This document shows positions 1-10,168 of a stretch of 35,200 nucleotides of DNA, one piece after another (position 1 is the first letter of the stretch; every line of letters starts with the position of its first letter). The notes beneath the pieces are model-generated. The model was given only the letters and a program-made list of their open reading frames with translations, made no database searches and was not told the origin of the DNA. The DNA lies in the NCBI GenBank assembly GCA_947168075.1, contig CAMVKK010000004.1:1-35200 (forward strand), in the 5' to 3' direction. A program made the translations under genes and the position numbers. The DNA comes from an uncultured Alphaproteobacteria bacterium (GTDB lineage Bacteria > Pseudomonadota > Alphaproteobacteria > Rs-D84).

Positions 1-1562
1 AAATACTGAATCGGGTTATATGCCTTGGTCCCCCTGCGAATTTCAAAGTGCAGTTGTGGTTTATCAACCTTGCCCGACTGACCAACCGTACCGATTTTTT
101 GCCCCACATTCACACGCGCACCACGGCGAACCGCCAACGAATCCAAGTGCGCATAGACCGTCATCCACCCGTCAGAATGCTGAATAATTATCAGGTTACC
201 CATACCCTTTACCTCGTTCCCGGCATATGCAACAACACCGTTTTCCGCCGCCGCAACAGTCGTGCCACGTGACGCGCCGATATTAATACCGTCATTAAAT
301 AATCCGCCCGTTTTTGCCCCGTAATTAGACAAAATCTTGCCCCGGACCGGCCACGAGAATTTAGATGACGAACGCGCAGTTATCGCCGGCAATTTTTTCA
401 CGGTTTTCTTTTCTTCCGCTTTCTTTTGTTCAATCGGCTTTTTGGTTTGTTCAGTTTTCTTGCCCTCGGGCTTTTTTGTTTCAGGTTTGGTTTCCGCTTT
501 CTTTGGCTTATCGGTTTTTGCATCCGATTTTACCGCCGGCTTGGTTGATTCCGCGGCTGGTTTCGTTGTTGTGGTGGTCGCCGTTGTCGGCTTTGCCACT
601 GTTGTCGCTGCACGCACCGGCGCAGATGCCAAATTCGGAACACGCACCACCTGACCCGCGTACAGCGCAAACGGTGCCGACAAGTTATTCATTACCGCCA
701 AATCATTTACAGGCACAGAATATTTCCGCGACAGCGAATAAAGCGTATCACCGGGTTCTATGGTTACATCGGTCAAATCAACACGCGTTGTTGTCGCCCG
801 TGGTGTTGTTTTTGGCATTTCCTTGACCACAGATTTCGGTGTTTCTTTGGCAACCGGTTTTTGTTCGGGGATTTTTGGTATTTCGGTTACGACTTGTTCC
901 CGCGAAGCACGCACATGCAATTTCTGACCCACCGATAAATGATATGGTTCCGACAGATTATTTAATTTTGCGATTTCATCAACCTTCATCCCATATTTCG
1001 CACCAATCGCATACAGCGTATCACCACGCGCAACGGTTATTTCCGTATCATCATGACCACCATACATATATTTAGGAATATTCAAAACATCATCGGTTGG
1101 TGTCCATCCCGGTTCAGGTTCAGATTTCGGTTCGGCTTCCGCCACCGGTTCCGATTTTGGTTCTTCTTTTCCAGGTTCGATTGCTTCGGCAACCCGGTCG
1201 CCAACAATCAGTGTATCGTCAACATTTGGTTGTTCGGGCGTATCTGTTGCATTATCGGTTGATTCAACCGGCGGTTCTGGCAACTCGTCCGGGGGAACGA
1301 TATAATCATCAACAGATGCATACAAAACATAATCGTCAGTGGTCGACCCTGTGCCGTAAAGTTCTGGCGCAGCATATACACCATAGTCCGTTGCGGCGGA
1401 ATTATAAATTTCTGGTTGCGCGTTCGGATCCGCCAACAATGTCGGATAACGCGAAGTAATAAATTCACCAACAGTATCAGGCAACGCGACAATTTTCGGT
1501 TGTAAATCGCACGCAGCCAGCATAATTCCGGCGGTAAATAAAAATGAAACTAAATTTTTCAC
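1..1562 (-). CDS. nlpD: NlpD/EnvC-like lipoprotein with two LysM domains and a degenerate M23 (LytM) domain; 3' end runs off the window
   Basis: Not in the ORF track (GTG start at 1562, no stop inside window). My minus-strand translation starts (V/M)KNLVSFLFTAGIMLAACDLQP (lipobox LAAC), has LysM repeats (ITVARGDTLYAIGAKYGMKVDEIAKLNNL; IEPGDTLYSLSRKYSVPVNDLAVMNNL), then an M23-like end FNDGINIGASRGT...QHSDGWMTVYAHLDS...QLHFEIRRGTKAYNPIQY. Confidence 0.85.
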   Translation of the reverse strand, partial: MKNLVSFLFTAGIMLAACDLQPKIVALPDTVGEFITSRYPTLLADPNAQPEIYNSAATDYGVYAAPELYGTGSTTDDYVLYASVDDYIVPPDELPEPPVESTDNATDTPEQPNVDDTLIVGDRVAEAIEPGKEEPKSEPVAEAEPKSEPEPGWTPTDDVLNIPKYMYGGHDDTEITVARGDTLYAIGAKYGMKVDEIAKLNNLSEPYHLSVGQKLHVRASREQVVTEIPKIPEQKPVAKETPKSVVKEMPKTTPRATTTRVDLTDVTIEPGDTLYSLSRKYSVPVNDLAVMNNLSAPFALYAGQVVRVPNLASAPVRAATTVAKPTTATTTTTKPAAESTKPAVKSDAKTDKPKKAETKPETKKPEGKKTEQTKKPIEQKKAEEKKTVKKLPAITARSSSKFSWPVRGKILSNYGAKTGGLFNDGINIGASRGTTVAAAENGVVAYAGNEVKGMGNLIIIQHSDGWMTVYAHLDSLAVRRGARVNVGQKIGTVGQSGKVDKPQLHFEIRRGTKAYNPIQY

Positions 1563-1613
1563 GCCATAATTATATCATAAAAAAGGCAACAAATAAACAG
1601 TTATACAACAAAT

Positions 1614-2321
1614 CTAATCACGGCGCATAAATAAAATACTGGCTTCGAACAGCAACCACATCGGCACAGCCAATAATATTTGTGAAACAATATCAGGTGG
1701 CGTTAATACAGCGGCGGCAATTACAATAATTATTATCGCATATCGGCGCATTTTTACCGCGCGTTCACGCGACAAAAACCCCAACCGATTAAGCAGAACC
1801 ATCACCAGCGGCAATTGGAACGCAATGCCAAAAACTTTTAATAAATTAATTGAAAACGCCAAATAATCACGCGCCACCGGCAACATTATTGACGGTACAG
1901 ATGCAGATTCATTTAATTCTATGAAAAACTTGAACACAAATGGAATCAGCACATAGAACGCAAACCCTGCCCCGATTAAAAACAAAATCGGCGACAAAAT
2001 TAATACCGGAAAAATGAATTTTTTTTCGTTCTTTTTAAGTCCCGGCGCAACATACGCCCATACATGCCACAGCGCCACCGGTAAAGTTATCATTAACGCA
2101 ACAACAAACGCCAATGATAATTGAATCATCAATCCATCGGTTAATCCAGAATACAACAATGCCCCATCTGGCCAAATATCAATTAATGGCACGGTTAAAA
2201 AATCCTGGACCCATGGGGACACGCACCAACCAAAAATCATCGCACACGCGAATATCGCAAAAGTCCACAAAATTCGCCGGCGCAGTTCTGCAAAATGTTG
2301 CATCATTGTCATTTTTTTCAT
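1614..2321 (-). CDS. tatC: Sec-independent protein translocase TatC
   Basis: 235 aa multi-spanning protein, N-term MQHFAELRRRILW, typical TatC; overlaps tatB start. Confidence 0.95.
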   Translation of the reverse strand: MKKMTMMQHFAELRRRILWTFAIFACAMIFGWCVSPWVQDFLTVPLIDIWPDGALLYSGLTDGLMIQLSLAFVVALMITLPVALWHVWAYVAPGLKKNEKKFIFPVLILSPILFLIGAGFAFYVLIPFVFKFFIELNESASVPSIMLPVARDYLAFSINLLKVFGIAFQLPLVMVLLNRLGFLSRERAVKMRRYAIIIIVIAAAVLTPPDIVSQILLAVPMWLLFEASILFMRRD

Positions 2322-2623
2322 TTTTTGCGCCCCGCTGTTTTTTTCTTTTGTGCCGATGTTGTTTTCTTCACAGGTTTACGTTTAATGGAAAAATCAGCCA
2401 ATATATCATCGGTGGTTGTTTTAACCAATTCGTCAATTGGTTTTTCTAAATCAATTTGTGTTTTAATTTTTTCAGATGCATCTGTAATGCGCCATATTAA
2501 ATTACGAACGAATCGGACAACGCGCGCAGCAAAACGCGCTACATCCGGCCAATTGCGACTTGGCACAACCAGCAGCCCCACCAAAATAATAACCAAAAAT
2601 TCGGGACCACTTATACCAAACAT
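2318..2623 (-). CDS. tatB: Sec-independent protein translocase TatB
   Basis: MFGISGPEFLVIILVGLLVVPSRNWPDVAR, TatB-type N-terminal helix; 4-bp overlap with tatC. Confidence 0.85.
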   Translation of the reverse strand: MFGISGPEFLVIILVGLLVVPSRNWPDVARFAARVVRFVRNLIWRITDASEKIKTQIDLEKPIDELVKTTTDDILADFSIKRKPVKKTTSAQKKKTAGRKK

Positions 2624-2632
2624 ACGAATTCC

Positions 2633-3247
2633 TTAATCATAAAAGTCATCGCCATTGCTTTTACTGACTGTTTTATGGCGCTGAATTTGGAAATAGTTTT
2701 TACCGAAATTTGTTTTTGGTTTCATATCGTAAAACGCGACATCTGTCCGTGCACCCGTTGCATCAACCACCGACCAAGAATTTAATTTAACCGGCTTATT
2801 ATCAAACACGACCGTCATATTGCCCAAACCTTCTTGGCCGCGCAGGTTCATTTTTAATGAAAAAGTATTCGCATCTGATTTTGTCTCGACAACATTTATA
2901 TCGGCATTTTTCAAATCGATATTTTTTCTTATCAGAATTCCAGCCGGCGTACTGGTCAATGGCACGGTTGTAATTTGATCCAACGATTTATCAAAGAAAT
3001 ATAAATCACGTCCATCTGCAATTAATTGCACCGGCATATCATTATAATCCAAACGAACCCGCCCCGGACGCAACATAGAAAAAGTCCCACGGTCCGTACG
3101 CGAACCCGATGTCTGGACGAAATCGCCCGATAATCCAGTTATACTGTTTAAATATTTTTCCGCGCGCCCCACCAATGCATTGTCCACCGCCGCATAGGAT
3201 ACGCCAGACACAAACAACGATAAAACAGATATAAATATTTTTTTCAT
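2633..3247 (-). CDS. lolA: outer membrane lipoprotein carrier protein LolA
   Basis: Signal peptide, then YLNSITGLSGDFVQTS...GTFSMLRPGRVRLDY...LIADGRDLYFFDKSLDQITTVPL, LolA-like. Confidence 0.85.
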   Translation of the reverse strand: MKKIFISVLSLFVSGVSYAAVDNALVGRAEKYLNSITGLSGDFVQTSGSRTDRGTFSMLRPGRVRLDYNDMPVQLIADGRDLYFFDKSLDQITTVPLTSTPAGILIRKNIDLKNADINVVETKSDANTFSLKMNLRGQEGLGNMTVVFDNKPVKLNSWSVVDATGARTDVAFYDMKPKTNFGKNYFQIQRHKTVSKSNGDDFYD

Positions 3248-3250
3248 TTC

Positions 3251-4204
3251 CTACATCCCCTTAAATGCGTTTATTATTTTGGATCGGACATTTTCCAAAG
3301 TATCGCCACGCACGACCGCGCCCGCAGCCCGTTCATGTCCACCCCCACCAAACGATGTCGCAATACCGTCAATCGCGGCACCACGACTGCGAATAGAAAT
3401 ACCGATTTGGTTTTCTTTTTGTTCTTTTAATAAAACGATATATTCAACACCCTTTATCTGGCCCAATATGTTCAAGACCATTTCGCCACGTCCATCCATA
3501 TTACGATAATCATGCCGATTAATGGTCGCAACCGCCAATCGATTATGATAAAAGAAATCAGCATTTGCAGCGGCAGTAGCTTCGACCAACACAGCCTTGC
3601 GCGGTTTATTGTTCATCAATTCAACCAACCGATGAATATTCACCCCACCATCAACCAAGCCCGCCATAACACTAAGCGATTCGCCGCAATGGGCAAATTT
3701 AAAGTTCCCGGTATCCGTCAAAATAGCGACCGACAATAAATCACGAACATCCAAATCATCGCGCCATCCGGCAATACGCATAATACGGTACAGCACAACC
3801 GCGGTTGCATCCGCCGTATCATCGTCCAAACATAAATTCGCAATTGGATTATCGTTTTTATGATGGTCTATTTCCACAACGAACCCAGCATTTTTTACAA
3901 ACGCCAATGGACCACCGACCTGATGCTCGGCCCCGTAATCCAGCAATATGGCCATATCAAATTTTTCGTCTGGATTAATTTTGTTCCAGCAATGTGCATG
4001 ACGGCGCAGTGGAATATTATCCAAATAATCCGGCACATTGCCATCATAAACACAGACACATTTTGTGCCGTAATTTTTTTCAATCAAACGCGACAATGCC
4101 AAAACGCAGCACAACGCATCACCATCTGGATTTTTATGTGCCATGATAACGATGCTTTTTGCATCGCGCAATTTTTCGGTAAAGATTTTTACATTTTTTT
4201 CCAT
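3251..4204 (-). CDS. DHH/DHHA1 family phosphoesterase (NrnA-like oligoribonuclease/pAp phosphatase)
   Basis: MAHKNPDGDALCCVLAL, EIDHHKND, FGGGGHERAAGA motifs. Confidence 0.85.
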   Translation of the reverse strand: MEKNVKIFTEKLRDAKSIVIMAHKNPDGDALCCVLALSRLIEKNYGTKCVCVYDGNVPDYLDNIPLRRHAHCWNKINPDEKFDMAILLDYGAEHQVGGPLAFVKNAGFVVEIDHHKNDNPIANLCLDDDTADATAVVLYRIMRIAGWRDDLDVRDLLSVAILTDTGNFKFAHCGESLSVMAGLVDGGVNIHRLVELMNNKPRKAVLVEATAAANADFFYHNRLAVATINRHDYRNMDGRGEMVLNILGQIKGVEYIVLLKEQKENQIGISIRSRGAAIDGIATSFGGGGHERAAGAVVRGDTLENVRSKIINAFKGM

Positions 4205-5970
4205 TATCCAATCGCTATATCTTCTAAAAAGAACTGAGGCGACACACGTCCATTATAATCGTTCTTTTTTAATCGACCCAACAATGTTATTGTAGTGTTT
4301 GTATTCGCATCGTCCAGTAAAAAATTACCCACCGGCGTTCCGACCATATTAAACCCAACAAACGATAAATTATTGCCACGGGCTGTCGCGACCTTGCCAT
4401 AAAGGTGTAATCCATTACCCATTTTTTCCACATATCGCAACACAGCCCCATGCAGAACCAGGGTCGGTTCAGGATTACCCTGGCCAAACGGTTCCAATGT
4501 TGCCATTTGATTAACCAGTTCCATATTTGCGCCACTGGCATCCATTTCTGCATCCACCACTATTTCCGATTGTGGCATTGCACCATTTAATTGTTCGCGC
4601 ACAGATTTTTCCAAGAAATCACAAAATGCTTCATAATTTTCTTCGGGCAGTGAAAATCCCGCTGCCGCCGCATGACCGCCACCTTCGGTCAAAATGCCAA
4701 CTGATAAAGCCTGATGTATAATGTGCCCCAAATCGATACCGGCGATTGATCGACCCGACCCATTTATAACCCCATCTGCCTTGGTTGCGACACAGGCCGG
4801 CAAATTATATTTATCTTTTAACCGCCCCGCGATAATGCCCATAACGCCACCATGCCACCCGTCGCCACAAACGAACAGACTGCACCGGCCACTGGCACAA
4901 CACGCATCTGCCATTTCAGTTGCGCGCAACATAATCGCGTTTTGAATATCTATGCGTTCAGTATTCATTTCATTTAATTTTTGTGCCAAATCAGACGCTA
5001 TCAACGGATTATCGGTCAACAATAATTCCAACGCAGGCGAAGCAGAATCCAAACGACCCGCCGCATTTAAACGCGGCCCCAGCGCAAATCCAACCGAATA
5101 TACAGACGCATGCTTTATCTGGGCAATATCCATCAACACCCGCAATCCCAGATTCTGACGACGTTCCAAAACCTGCAACCCGGTTGCAACAAACGCACGA
5201 TTCAATCCGACCAATGGCATCGTATCGCACACAGTTCCCAACGCAACAAAATCCAGGTACGAACTGGGGTTTATCTCATCAATCTTGGCACGCAAATTTG
5301 CATCTATATCCCGCGACCGCAATTCACGCCGCAATGCAATAAGTGTCATAAACGCGACCCCTACCCCCGCCATGTATGAAAGACCGGATCTATCATCACC
5401 CCGTTTTGGATTCACCACCGCATCGGCATTTGGCAATGTTTCATCCGGCGAATGATGGTCAGTTATAACGACCTGCAAACCGATTTCTTTGGCATGTGCG
5501 ACTTCGACCACGCCACTTATGCCACAATCAACGGTTATGATTAATTTTACACCCATTGATGCAATATCATCAATTGCATTAATATTCAATCCGTATCCCT
5601 CGCCCTCGCGCGTGGGTAAATGCCAAACGACATCACACCCCAGTGCACGCAAATATTTGACCCATATTGCGGTCGAAGTAATACCATCAACATCATAATC
5701 GCCATATATTGCAATTTTATCATGTGCCAAAACCGCATCAGCAATTATGCGCGCAGCACTATCCATATCCATCATTGTTGATGGATCGGGCATATTATTT
5801 TTAATACTGGGGTTTAAAAAATGTTCAACATCATCGGGCGAAACTATACCACGACGTGCCAAAATTTTTTCTACCAAATGGTCGGTTGCATACGCATTGT
5901 TGTTTACATCATCATCGTCGTCCACAACCCATGCCCGACCGAGCACGGATTTTTCTACTATCTTTCTCAC
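4204..5970 (-). CDS. recJ: single-stranded-DNA-specific exonuclease RecJ
   Basis: IYGDYDVDGITSTAI, VITDHHSPDETLPNADAVVNPKR, GGGHAAAAGFSL motifs; 588 aa. Confidence 0.95.
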   Translation of the reverse strand: MRKIVEKSVLGRAWVVDDDDDVNNNAYATDHLVEKILARRGIVSPDDVEHFLNPSIKNNMPDPSTMMDMDSAARIIADAVLAHDKIAIYGDYDVDGITSTAIWVKYLRALGCDVVWHLPTREGEGYGLNINAIDDIASMGVKLIITVDCGISGVVEVAHAKEIGLQVVITDHHSPDETLPNADAVVNPKRGDDRSGLSYMAGVGVAFMTLIALRRELRSRDIDANLRAKIDEINPSSYLDFVALGTVCDTMPLVGLNRAFVATGLQVLERRQNLGLRVLMDIAQIKHASVYSVGFALGPRLNAAGRLDSASPALELLLTDNPLIASDLAQKLNEMNTERIDIQNAIMLRATEMADACCASGRCSLFVCGDGWHGGVMGIIAGRLKDKYNLPACVATKADGVINGSGRSIAGIDLGHIIHQALSVGILTEGGGHAAAAGFSLPEENYEAFCDFLEKSVREQLNGAMPQSEIVVDAEMDASGANMELVNQMATLEPFGQGNPEPTLVLHGAVLRYVEKMGNGLHLYGKVATARGNNLSFVGFNMVGTPVGNFLLDDANTNTTITLLGRLKKNDYNGRVSPQFFLEDIAIG

Positions 5971-6013
5971 GCTATACTCTTTTTTTTATTATCGATGATA
6001 TTATAAACGAAAT

Positions 6014-7648
6014 TTATTCAAATAGCAATGGCAGTATGCGACTCATTATATTACCGGCGGTTGGGACAGCGTTCCACGCAGCTGTGCGCAGGTTCCATGT
6101 TTCCTTTATACCCTTTGGCTCGTCCAGAATTACCAGCAAAATATATTGTGGTGCGTCAACTGGGAATATTCCGACAAATGCGGTCTGATTCCGTTTTTTA
6201 TCGTTGGCCCCGGCCGTATATTTTTCCGCAGTACCGGTTTTGCCGCCGATTCTGAATCCTGGAACGCGTGCATTTTTACCGCTGGTTTCTTCGACCACAC
6301 CGAACATTATTTCACGCAACCGGGCAGATATTTCTGGCGACAGCACACGTTCACCACGCACGGCACCAATACTACGCTTTTGCAATGTTGGATAAATATA
6401 AATACCACCGTTTGTCATCGCGTTCACCGCCAGCAAAAGGTGCATTGGTGTTACCGAAATACCATGACCATACGACAATGTTGCGCGTTCCACCGGTCCC
6501 CATTTGCGCGGCAACAATGGCTTTTCCGTTTTACCAAATTCCAAATCTAATTTTTCGTCCAAATGCAGACGATGGAAAAATTCTTTTTGTGTACCTTCGG
6601 GAAATTCAAGGGCGATTTGCGCGCTGCCAACATTGCACGAATGTAACATAATTTCTTCGACAGACATCATTGGTGTTTTTGGTTTGAAACTGGCGACATC
6701 AGTAACATATTTAGCGACACGACCATTTTTATCAAGAATTGGATACGGCTTATTTATCAGATATTTTTTATTAATATTATTTTCCATTGCCATTGCGGTA
6801 TTAAATATTTTAAATATAGACCCCATTTCAAAAACACCACGCAATGGTTTAAACAAATGATTTGCAACCGGATCCAGATTTCTGTTTTCGGGGTCAAAGT
6901 CCGGCAAAGATACCATCGCCAACATTTCACCTGTTCGTGAATTCATAAGCAGTCCCATTGCACCTTTGGCATCATATTTCTGCATAGCGATTGATAACTG
7001 TTCATAAAACGCCATTTGAATTCGCGTATCCAGTGATAAACGCAAAGAGTCCACATTTTCATCCAAATAATCATCAAATATTCTTTCGGCACCCTCTAAC
7101 CCATGACCATCTTCGCCGACAAAACCAACGATATGCGAAAACAAGCGGCGTTTTGGATATTTACGTGTTTGAACCCGTTTAACATCTAATCCATCTATTC
7201 GGGCACTGCGCAACTGTTTACATTTTTCATCAGAAATATTTTTAGCTAACGGTTTATACCGCGTGGTATTGTTTACCAAATTTATTGCATCGGCCAACGA
7301 ATATTTATAAGGCAATGTTTCGTGAATTAATTGCGCGACCCGTTCTTTATCTTTGTCCGCCAACCTGGACGGGACCAATGCGATATCACACGATGCAATA
7401 TTTTTTGCCAAAATGTCCGTTCCATTACGGTCAACTATATCGGCACGCGACACATTCCAATCACTGGTACGGCGCACCCGATTATCATCGCCCCCCATCG
7501 CCCCAAGGTATAATGTTTTACCAATAAACAATGCAAAAACAATGCAAAAAAGCCCCAATACTATCGCCACGCGCAACCTGCCACGATGCGGTGTATTAAC
7601 ATCATTTGATCCGTGTTTAAAAATATCACATCCAACTTCGAACATCAC
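6014..7648 (-). CDS. ftsI: peptidoglycan D,D-transpeptidase FtsI (PBP2/3 class B)
   Basis: Single N-terminal TM, FEMGSIFKIF (SxxK), SCN motif in MLHSCNVG, GKTGTAEK (KTG). Confidence 0.92.
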   Translation of the reverse strand: MMFEVGCDIFKHGSNDVNTPHRGRLRVAIVLGLFCIVFALFIGKTLYLGAMGGDDNRVRRTSDWNVSRADIVDRNGTDILAKNIASCDIALVPSRLADKDKERVAQLIHETLPYKYSLADAINLVNNTTRYKPLAKNISDEKCKQLRSARIDGLDVKRVQTRKYPKRRLFSHIVGFVGEDGHGLEGAERIFDDYLDENVDSLRLSLDTRIQMAFYEQLSIAMQKYDAKGAMGLLMNSRTGEMLAMVSLPDFDPENRNLDPVANHLFKPLRGVFEMGSIFKIFNTAMAMENNINKKYLINKPYPILDKNGRVAKYVTDVASFKPKTPMMSVEEIMLHSCNVGSAQIALEFPEGTQKEFFHRLHLDEKLDLEFGKTEKPLLPRKWGPVERATLSYGHGISVTPMHLLLAVNAMTNGGIYIYPTLQKRSIGAVRGERVLSPEISARLREIMFGVVEETSGKNARVPGFRIGGKTGTAEKYTAGANDKKRNQTAFVGIFPVDAPQYILLVILDEPKGIKETWNLRTAAWNAVPTAGNIMSRILPLLFE

Positions 7649-7932
7649 TTACGTTCCGGCAAATCGTTTATCGATATATTTTTCTGAAAACCAACAGTTT
7701 CTGATTTTGGATTCACTAATTTTACCACGCTGCCCAAGATTTCAGGACGAACATACGCCGCAAAATCAGTTTCTGCAACTGCGATACTTTGTTTTGTTTG
7801 GATAATTTCCGTGCGAACACGATTTAAAACACGATTCTGGGTACGATAACACACCTGTAACAGAACAGCCAACACCGCCACAATTGCAAATGTCCAGATA
7901 CCAATTTGAAACATTTTCTCGTCTTCGTTCAT
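7645..7932 (-). CDS. ftsL: FtsL-like small bitopic protein
   Basis: 95 aa with one TM then coiled coil, immediately 5' of ftsI with a 4-bp overlap; assignment largely positional. Confidence 0.6.
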   Translation of the reverse strand: MNEDEKMFQIGIWTFAIVAVLAVLLQVCYRTQNRVLNRVRTEIIQTKQSIAVAETDFAAYVRPEILGSVVKLVNPKSETVGFQKNISINDLPERK

Positions 7933-7972
7933 ATCCCACCAACTTTGATTTTATTCCTTTGACCTTAGTGTA

Positions 7973-8335
7973 TCATAAATTCTGTAAAAAGCGAAACATT
8001 GAATTAATACCGTTCAATCGCCCCGCCCCCAAATTGATATTCAATTCATTAAACATACCAGATAAGTCCATTTTTTTAATTTCATCTGGCGATTTACCAT
8101 CAACCATGGCGGTAATTATTGCAACAACACCACGGACAATAGCCGAATCGGCACGACCATAAAAATTATTCCCTGCGCGACATATTTCAATCCGTGATGC
8201 ACATCCTGTTATTTCGGTGCATACCGCACTGTCCGGCACCGGCGTTAAATGCGCGCCAAAATCCATAACCATTTCAAGTTTTTGAACAGGGTCATCAATT
8301 ATCGATAAAATATTTTTCATCTCGCTATATGTCAT
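7973..8335 (-). CDS. sufE: SufE family sulfur acceptor
   Basis: GCASRIEICR (active-site Cys motif), 120 aa, next to sufT/sufS. Confidence 0.88.
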   Translation of the reverse strand: MTYSEMKNILSIIDDPVQKLEMVMDFGAHLTPVPDSAVCTEITGCASRIEICRAGNNFYGRADSAIVRGVVAIITAMVDGKSPDEIKKMDLSGMFNELNINLGAGRLNGINSMFRFLQNL

Positions 8336-8339
8336 CTTA

Positions 8340-8654
8340 TTACCAACCCATTTCTGTTAAATCCAGTTCCACACGCGCCGCGTCAGACATCATAGAAATA
8401 TTCCATGGTGGATCCCATACTAATTCAACCCGTACCGGTGTTTTACCCGCAACATTTGTTACAGCATTTTTAACCTGGGATAAAATTTCTTCCATCATGG
8501 GGCATGTTGGACTGGTAAAAGTCATTGTTACAACAATTTCTTTATCAGTTATATTAATATCGTACACCAATCCTAAATCCCATATATTAACGGGAATTTC
8601 CGGGTCATACACGGTTTTAAGCGCATTTATAATATCATCACGTTTTGTTGTCAT
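8340..8654 (-). CDS. sufT: SufT / MIP18 (DUF59) family Fe-S assembly protein
   Basis: LKTVYDPEIPVNIWDLGLVYDI...MTFTSPTCPMMEEI...VRVELVWDPPWN. Confidence 0.92.
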   Translation of the reverse strand: MTTKRDDIINALKTVYDPEIPVNIWDLGLVYDINITDKEIVVTMTFTSPTCPMMEEILSQVKNAVTNVAGKTPVRVELVWDPPWNISMMSDAARVELDLTEMGW

Positions 8655-8655
8655 T

Positions 8656-9762
8656 TTATTTTAAGATTTCCCGAATTACATCAATTGTATATTTTGCGTC
8701 ATCTATTGTATTCCACGGTCCAACCGAAATACGAATCGAACCATCAACCCCCATGGCATTATGAATCCACGAAGCACACATATTACCAACACGAACACAA
8801 ATATTATGCGCACCCATTAACGCCCCGAAATCCAGCACATGCACATCACGCACAACAAAAGAAATTATTTCTGCATCACGCGCGGTTAATAATTTTATGC
8901 GTGGCATTTTTGATAACTCATCATATATATATGAAATGATATCCGCCCCACCCGACCAAGCGCGCCACGCATCAATCGCAACGAGCAATCCAGCGATTTG
9001 TGTTAATGGCAAAGTGCCTGCTTCGAATTTATTTGGCGCGGAATCAATATTCCAATTATTCCCAGATATATTTTTTACCATACCGCCACCGAATTTATCG
9101 GGTGAAAACGAATCAGGATTTTTTATATACATTACACCGACACCGGTATCTGCACCAATCTTATGCCCGGAAAAACACATAAAATCACAATCCCACGCGC
9201 GTACATCAATTGGTTTGTGTGCGACATATTGCGCCGCATCAACAATCGTAATTACATTTGGATTTTTTGCACGCGCCGCTGCGACAACCGCCGGCACATC
9301 CTGGGGCACACCCAAAACATTGGACATTGCGGTAATAACCACGACATCGGCATTTGGCATATTTTTATAATCCAAATCATAATTTTTGGTCAATGGTATT
9401 TTAAATAATTTCGCCCCGCCCGAACGCGTAACATTTTCCCAAGGCATACGCGCGCTGTGATGGTCGATATCAGACACTGCCACACTTTTAATATTTCGTG
9501 ATGAACGCACAATATTCACGATACGATTCATACCGTCTGTTGTACCCGATGTAAAAATAACCTGGTTCACCGAATCGGCGCCAATAAAATGCGCAACATA
9601 TTCCCGCGCATCAGCCAGCATTTTATCCGCCGCCGCCACACGTGCGCAAACACCCCGCCCCGTGTTGGCATACGAGTTCTGCAAAAAATCAACCTGGGCT
9701 TTTATAACAGATTCCGGTTTTAATGCGCTGGCCGCCGCATCTAAGTATATGATTTTATTCAT
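8656..9762 (-). CDS. sufS: cysteine desulfurase SufS-like
   Basis: Start set to MNKIIYLDAAASALKP at 9762; motifs FTSGTTDGMN, DIDHHSARMPW, VDAAQ, FSGHKIGADTG (PLP Lys), GNMCASW. The tracked N-terminal extension to 10194 is antisense to trxA and is rejected. Confidence 0.92.
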   Translation of the reverse strand: MNKIIYLDAAASALKPESVIKAQVDFLQNSYANTGRGVCARVAAADKMLADAREYVAHFIGADSVNQVIFTSGTTDGMNRIVNIVRSSRNIKSVAVSDIDHHSARMPWENVTRSGGAKLFKIPLTKNYDLDYKNMPNADVVVITAMSNVLGVPQDVPAVVAAARAKNPNVITIVDAAQYVAHKPIDVRAWDCDFMCFSGHKIGADTGVGVMYIKNPDSFSPDKFGGGMVKNISGNNWNIDSAPNKFEAGTLPLTQIAGLLVAIDAWRAWSGGADIISYIYDELSKMPRIKLLTARDAEIISFVVRDVHVLDFGALMGAHNICVRVGNMCASWIHNAMGVDGSIRISVGPWNTIDDAKYTIDVIREILK

Positions 9763-9838
9763 TTTATGTTTTCTCTTGCATTTTTTGTCGATTATAATAC
9801 ACTCGAACAAAATATCAATAACCAAGGAGAAAAAAAAT

Positions 9839-10156
9839 ATGGCATTACAACACGCAAACGATGAAAATTTCGTGTCCCTTATTGGCGATGGAATAACATT
9901 GGTGGACTTTTGGGCGACCTGGTGCGGTCCGTGTCGTATGTTTGGCCCTATTTTTGAATCAGTTTCCGAAAAAATGCCTGACGTGAATTTCATTAAATTT
10001 GAAATAGATGATACGAATCGCCGTACACCGGCTAAATATGGTATTCGCAGCATCCCAAGTGTTTTGGCATTTAAAAATGGCGAATTGATAGAGGCACGCA
10101 CAGGATTAATGGACGAAGAAACTGTCATGGCATGGATTAACGAATTAAGGTCATAA
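9839..10156 (+). CDS. trxA: thioredoxin
   Basis: MALQHANDENF...LVDFWATWCGPCRMFGPIFE; RBS aaggag 5' of ATG at 9839; tracked start 9662 trimmed. Confidence 0.93.
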   Translation: MALQHANDENFVSLIGDGITLVDFWATWCGPCRMFGPIFESVSEKMPDVNFIKFEIDDTNRRTPAKYGIRSIPSVLAFKNGELIEARTGLMDEETVMAWINELRS

Positions 10157-10168
10157 GGGTATAATAAT

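Noticed and set aside
337-826. Overlapping plus-strand ORFs of 105 and 153 aa
   Set aside because: Antisense to the Lys/Pro/Thr-rich linker of the NlpD-like lipoprotein.
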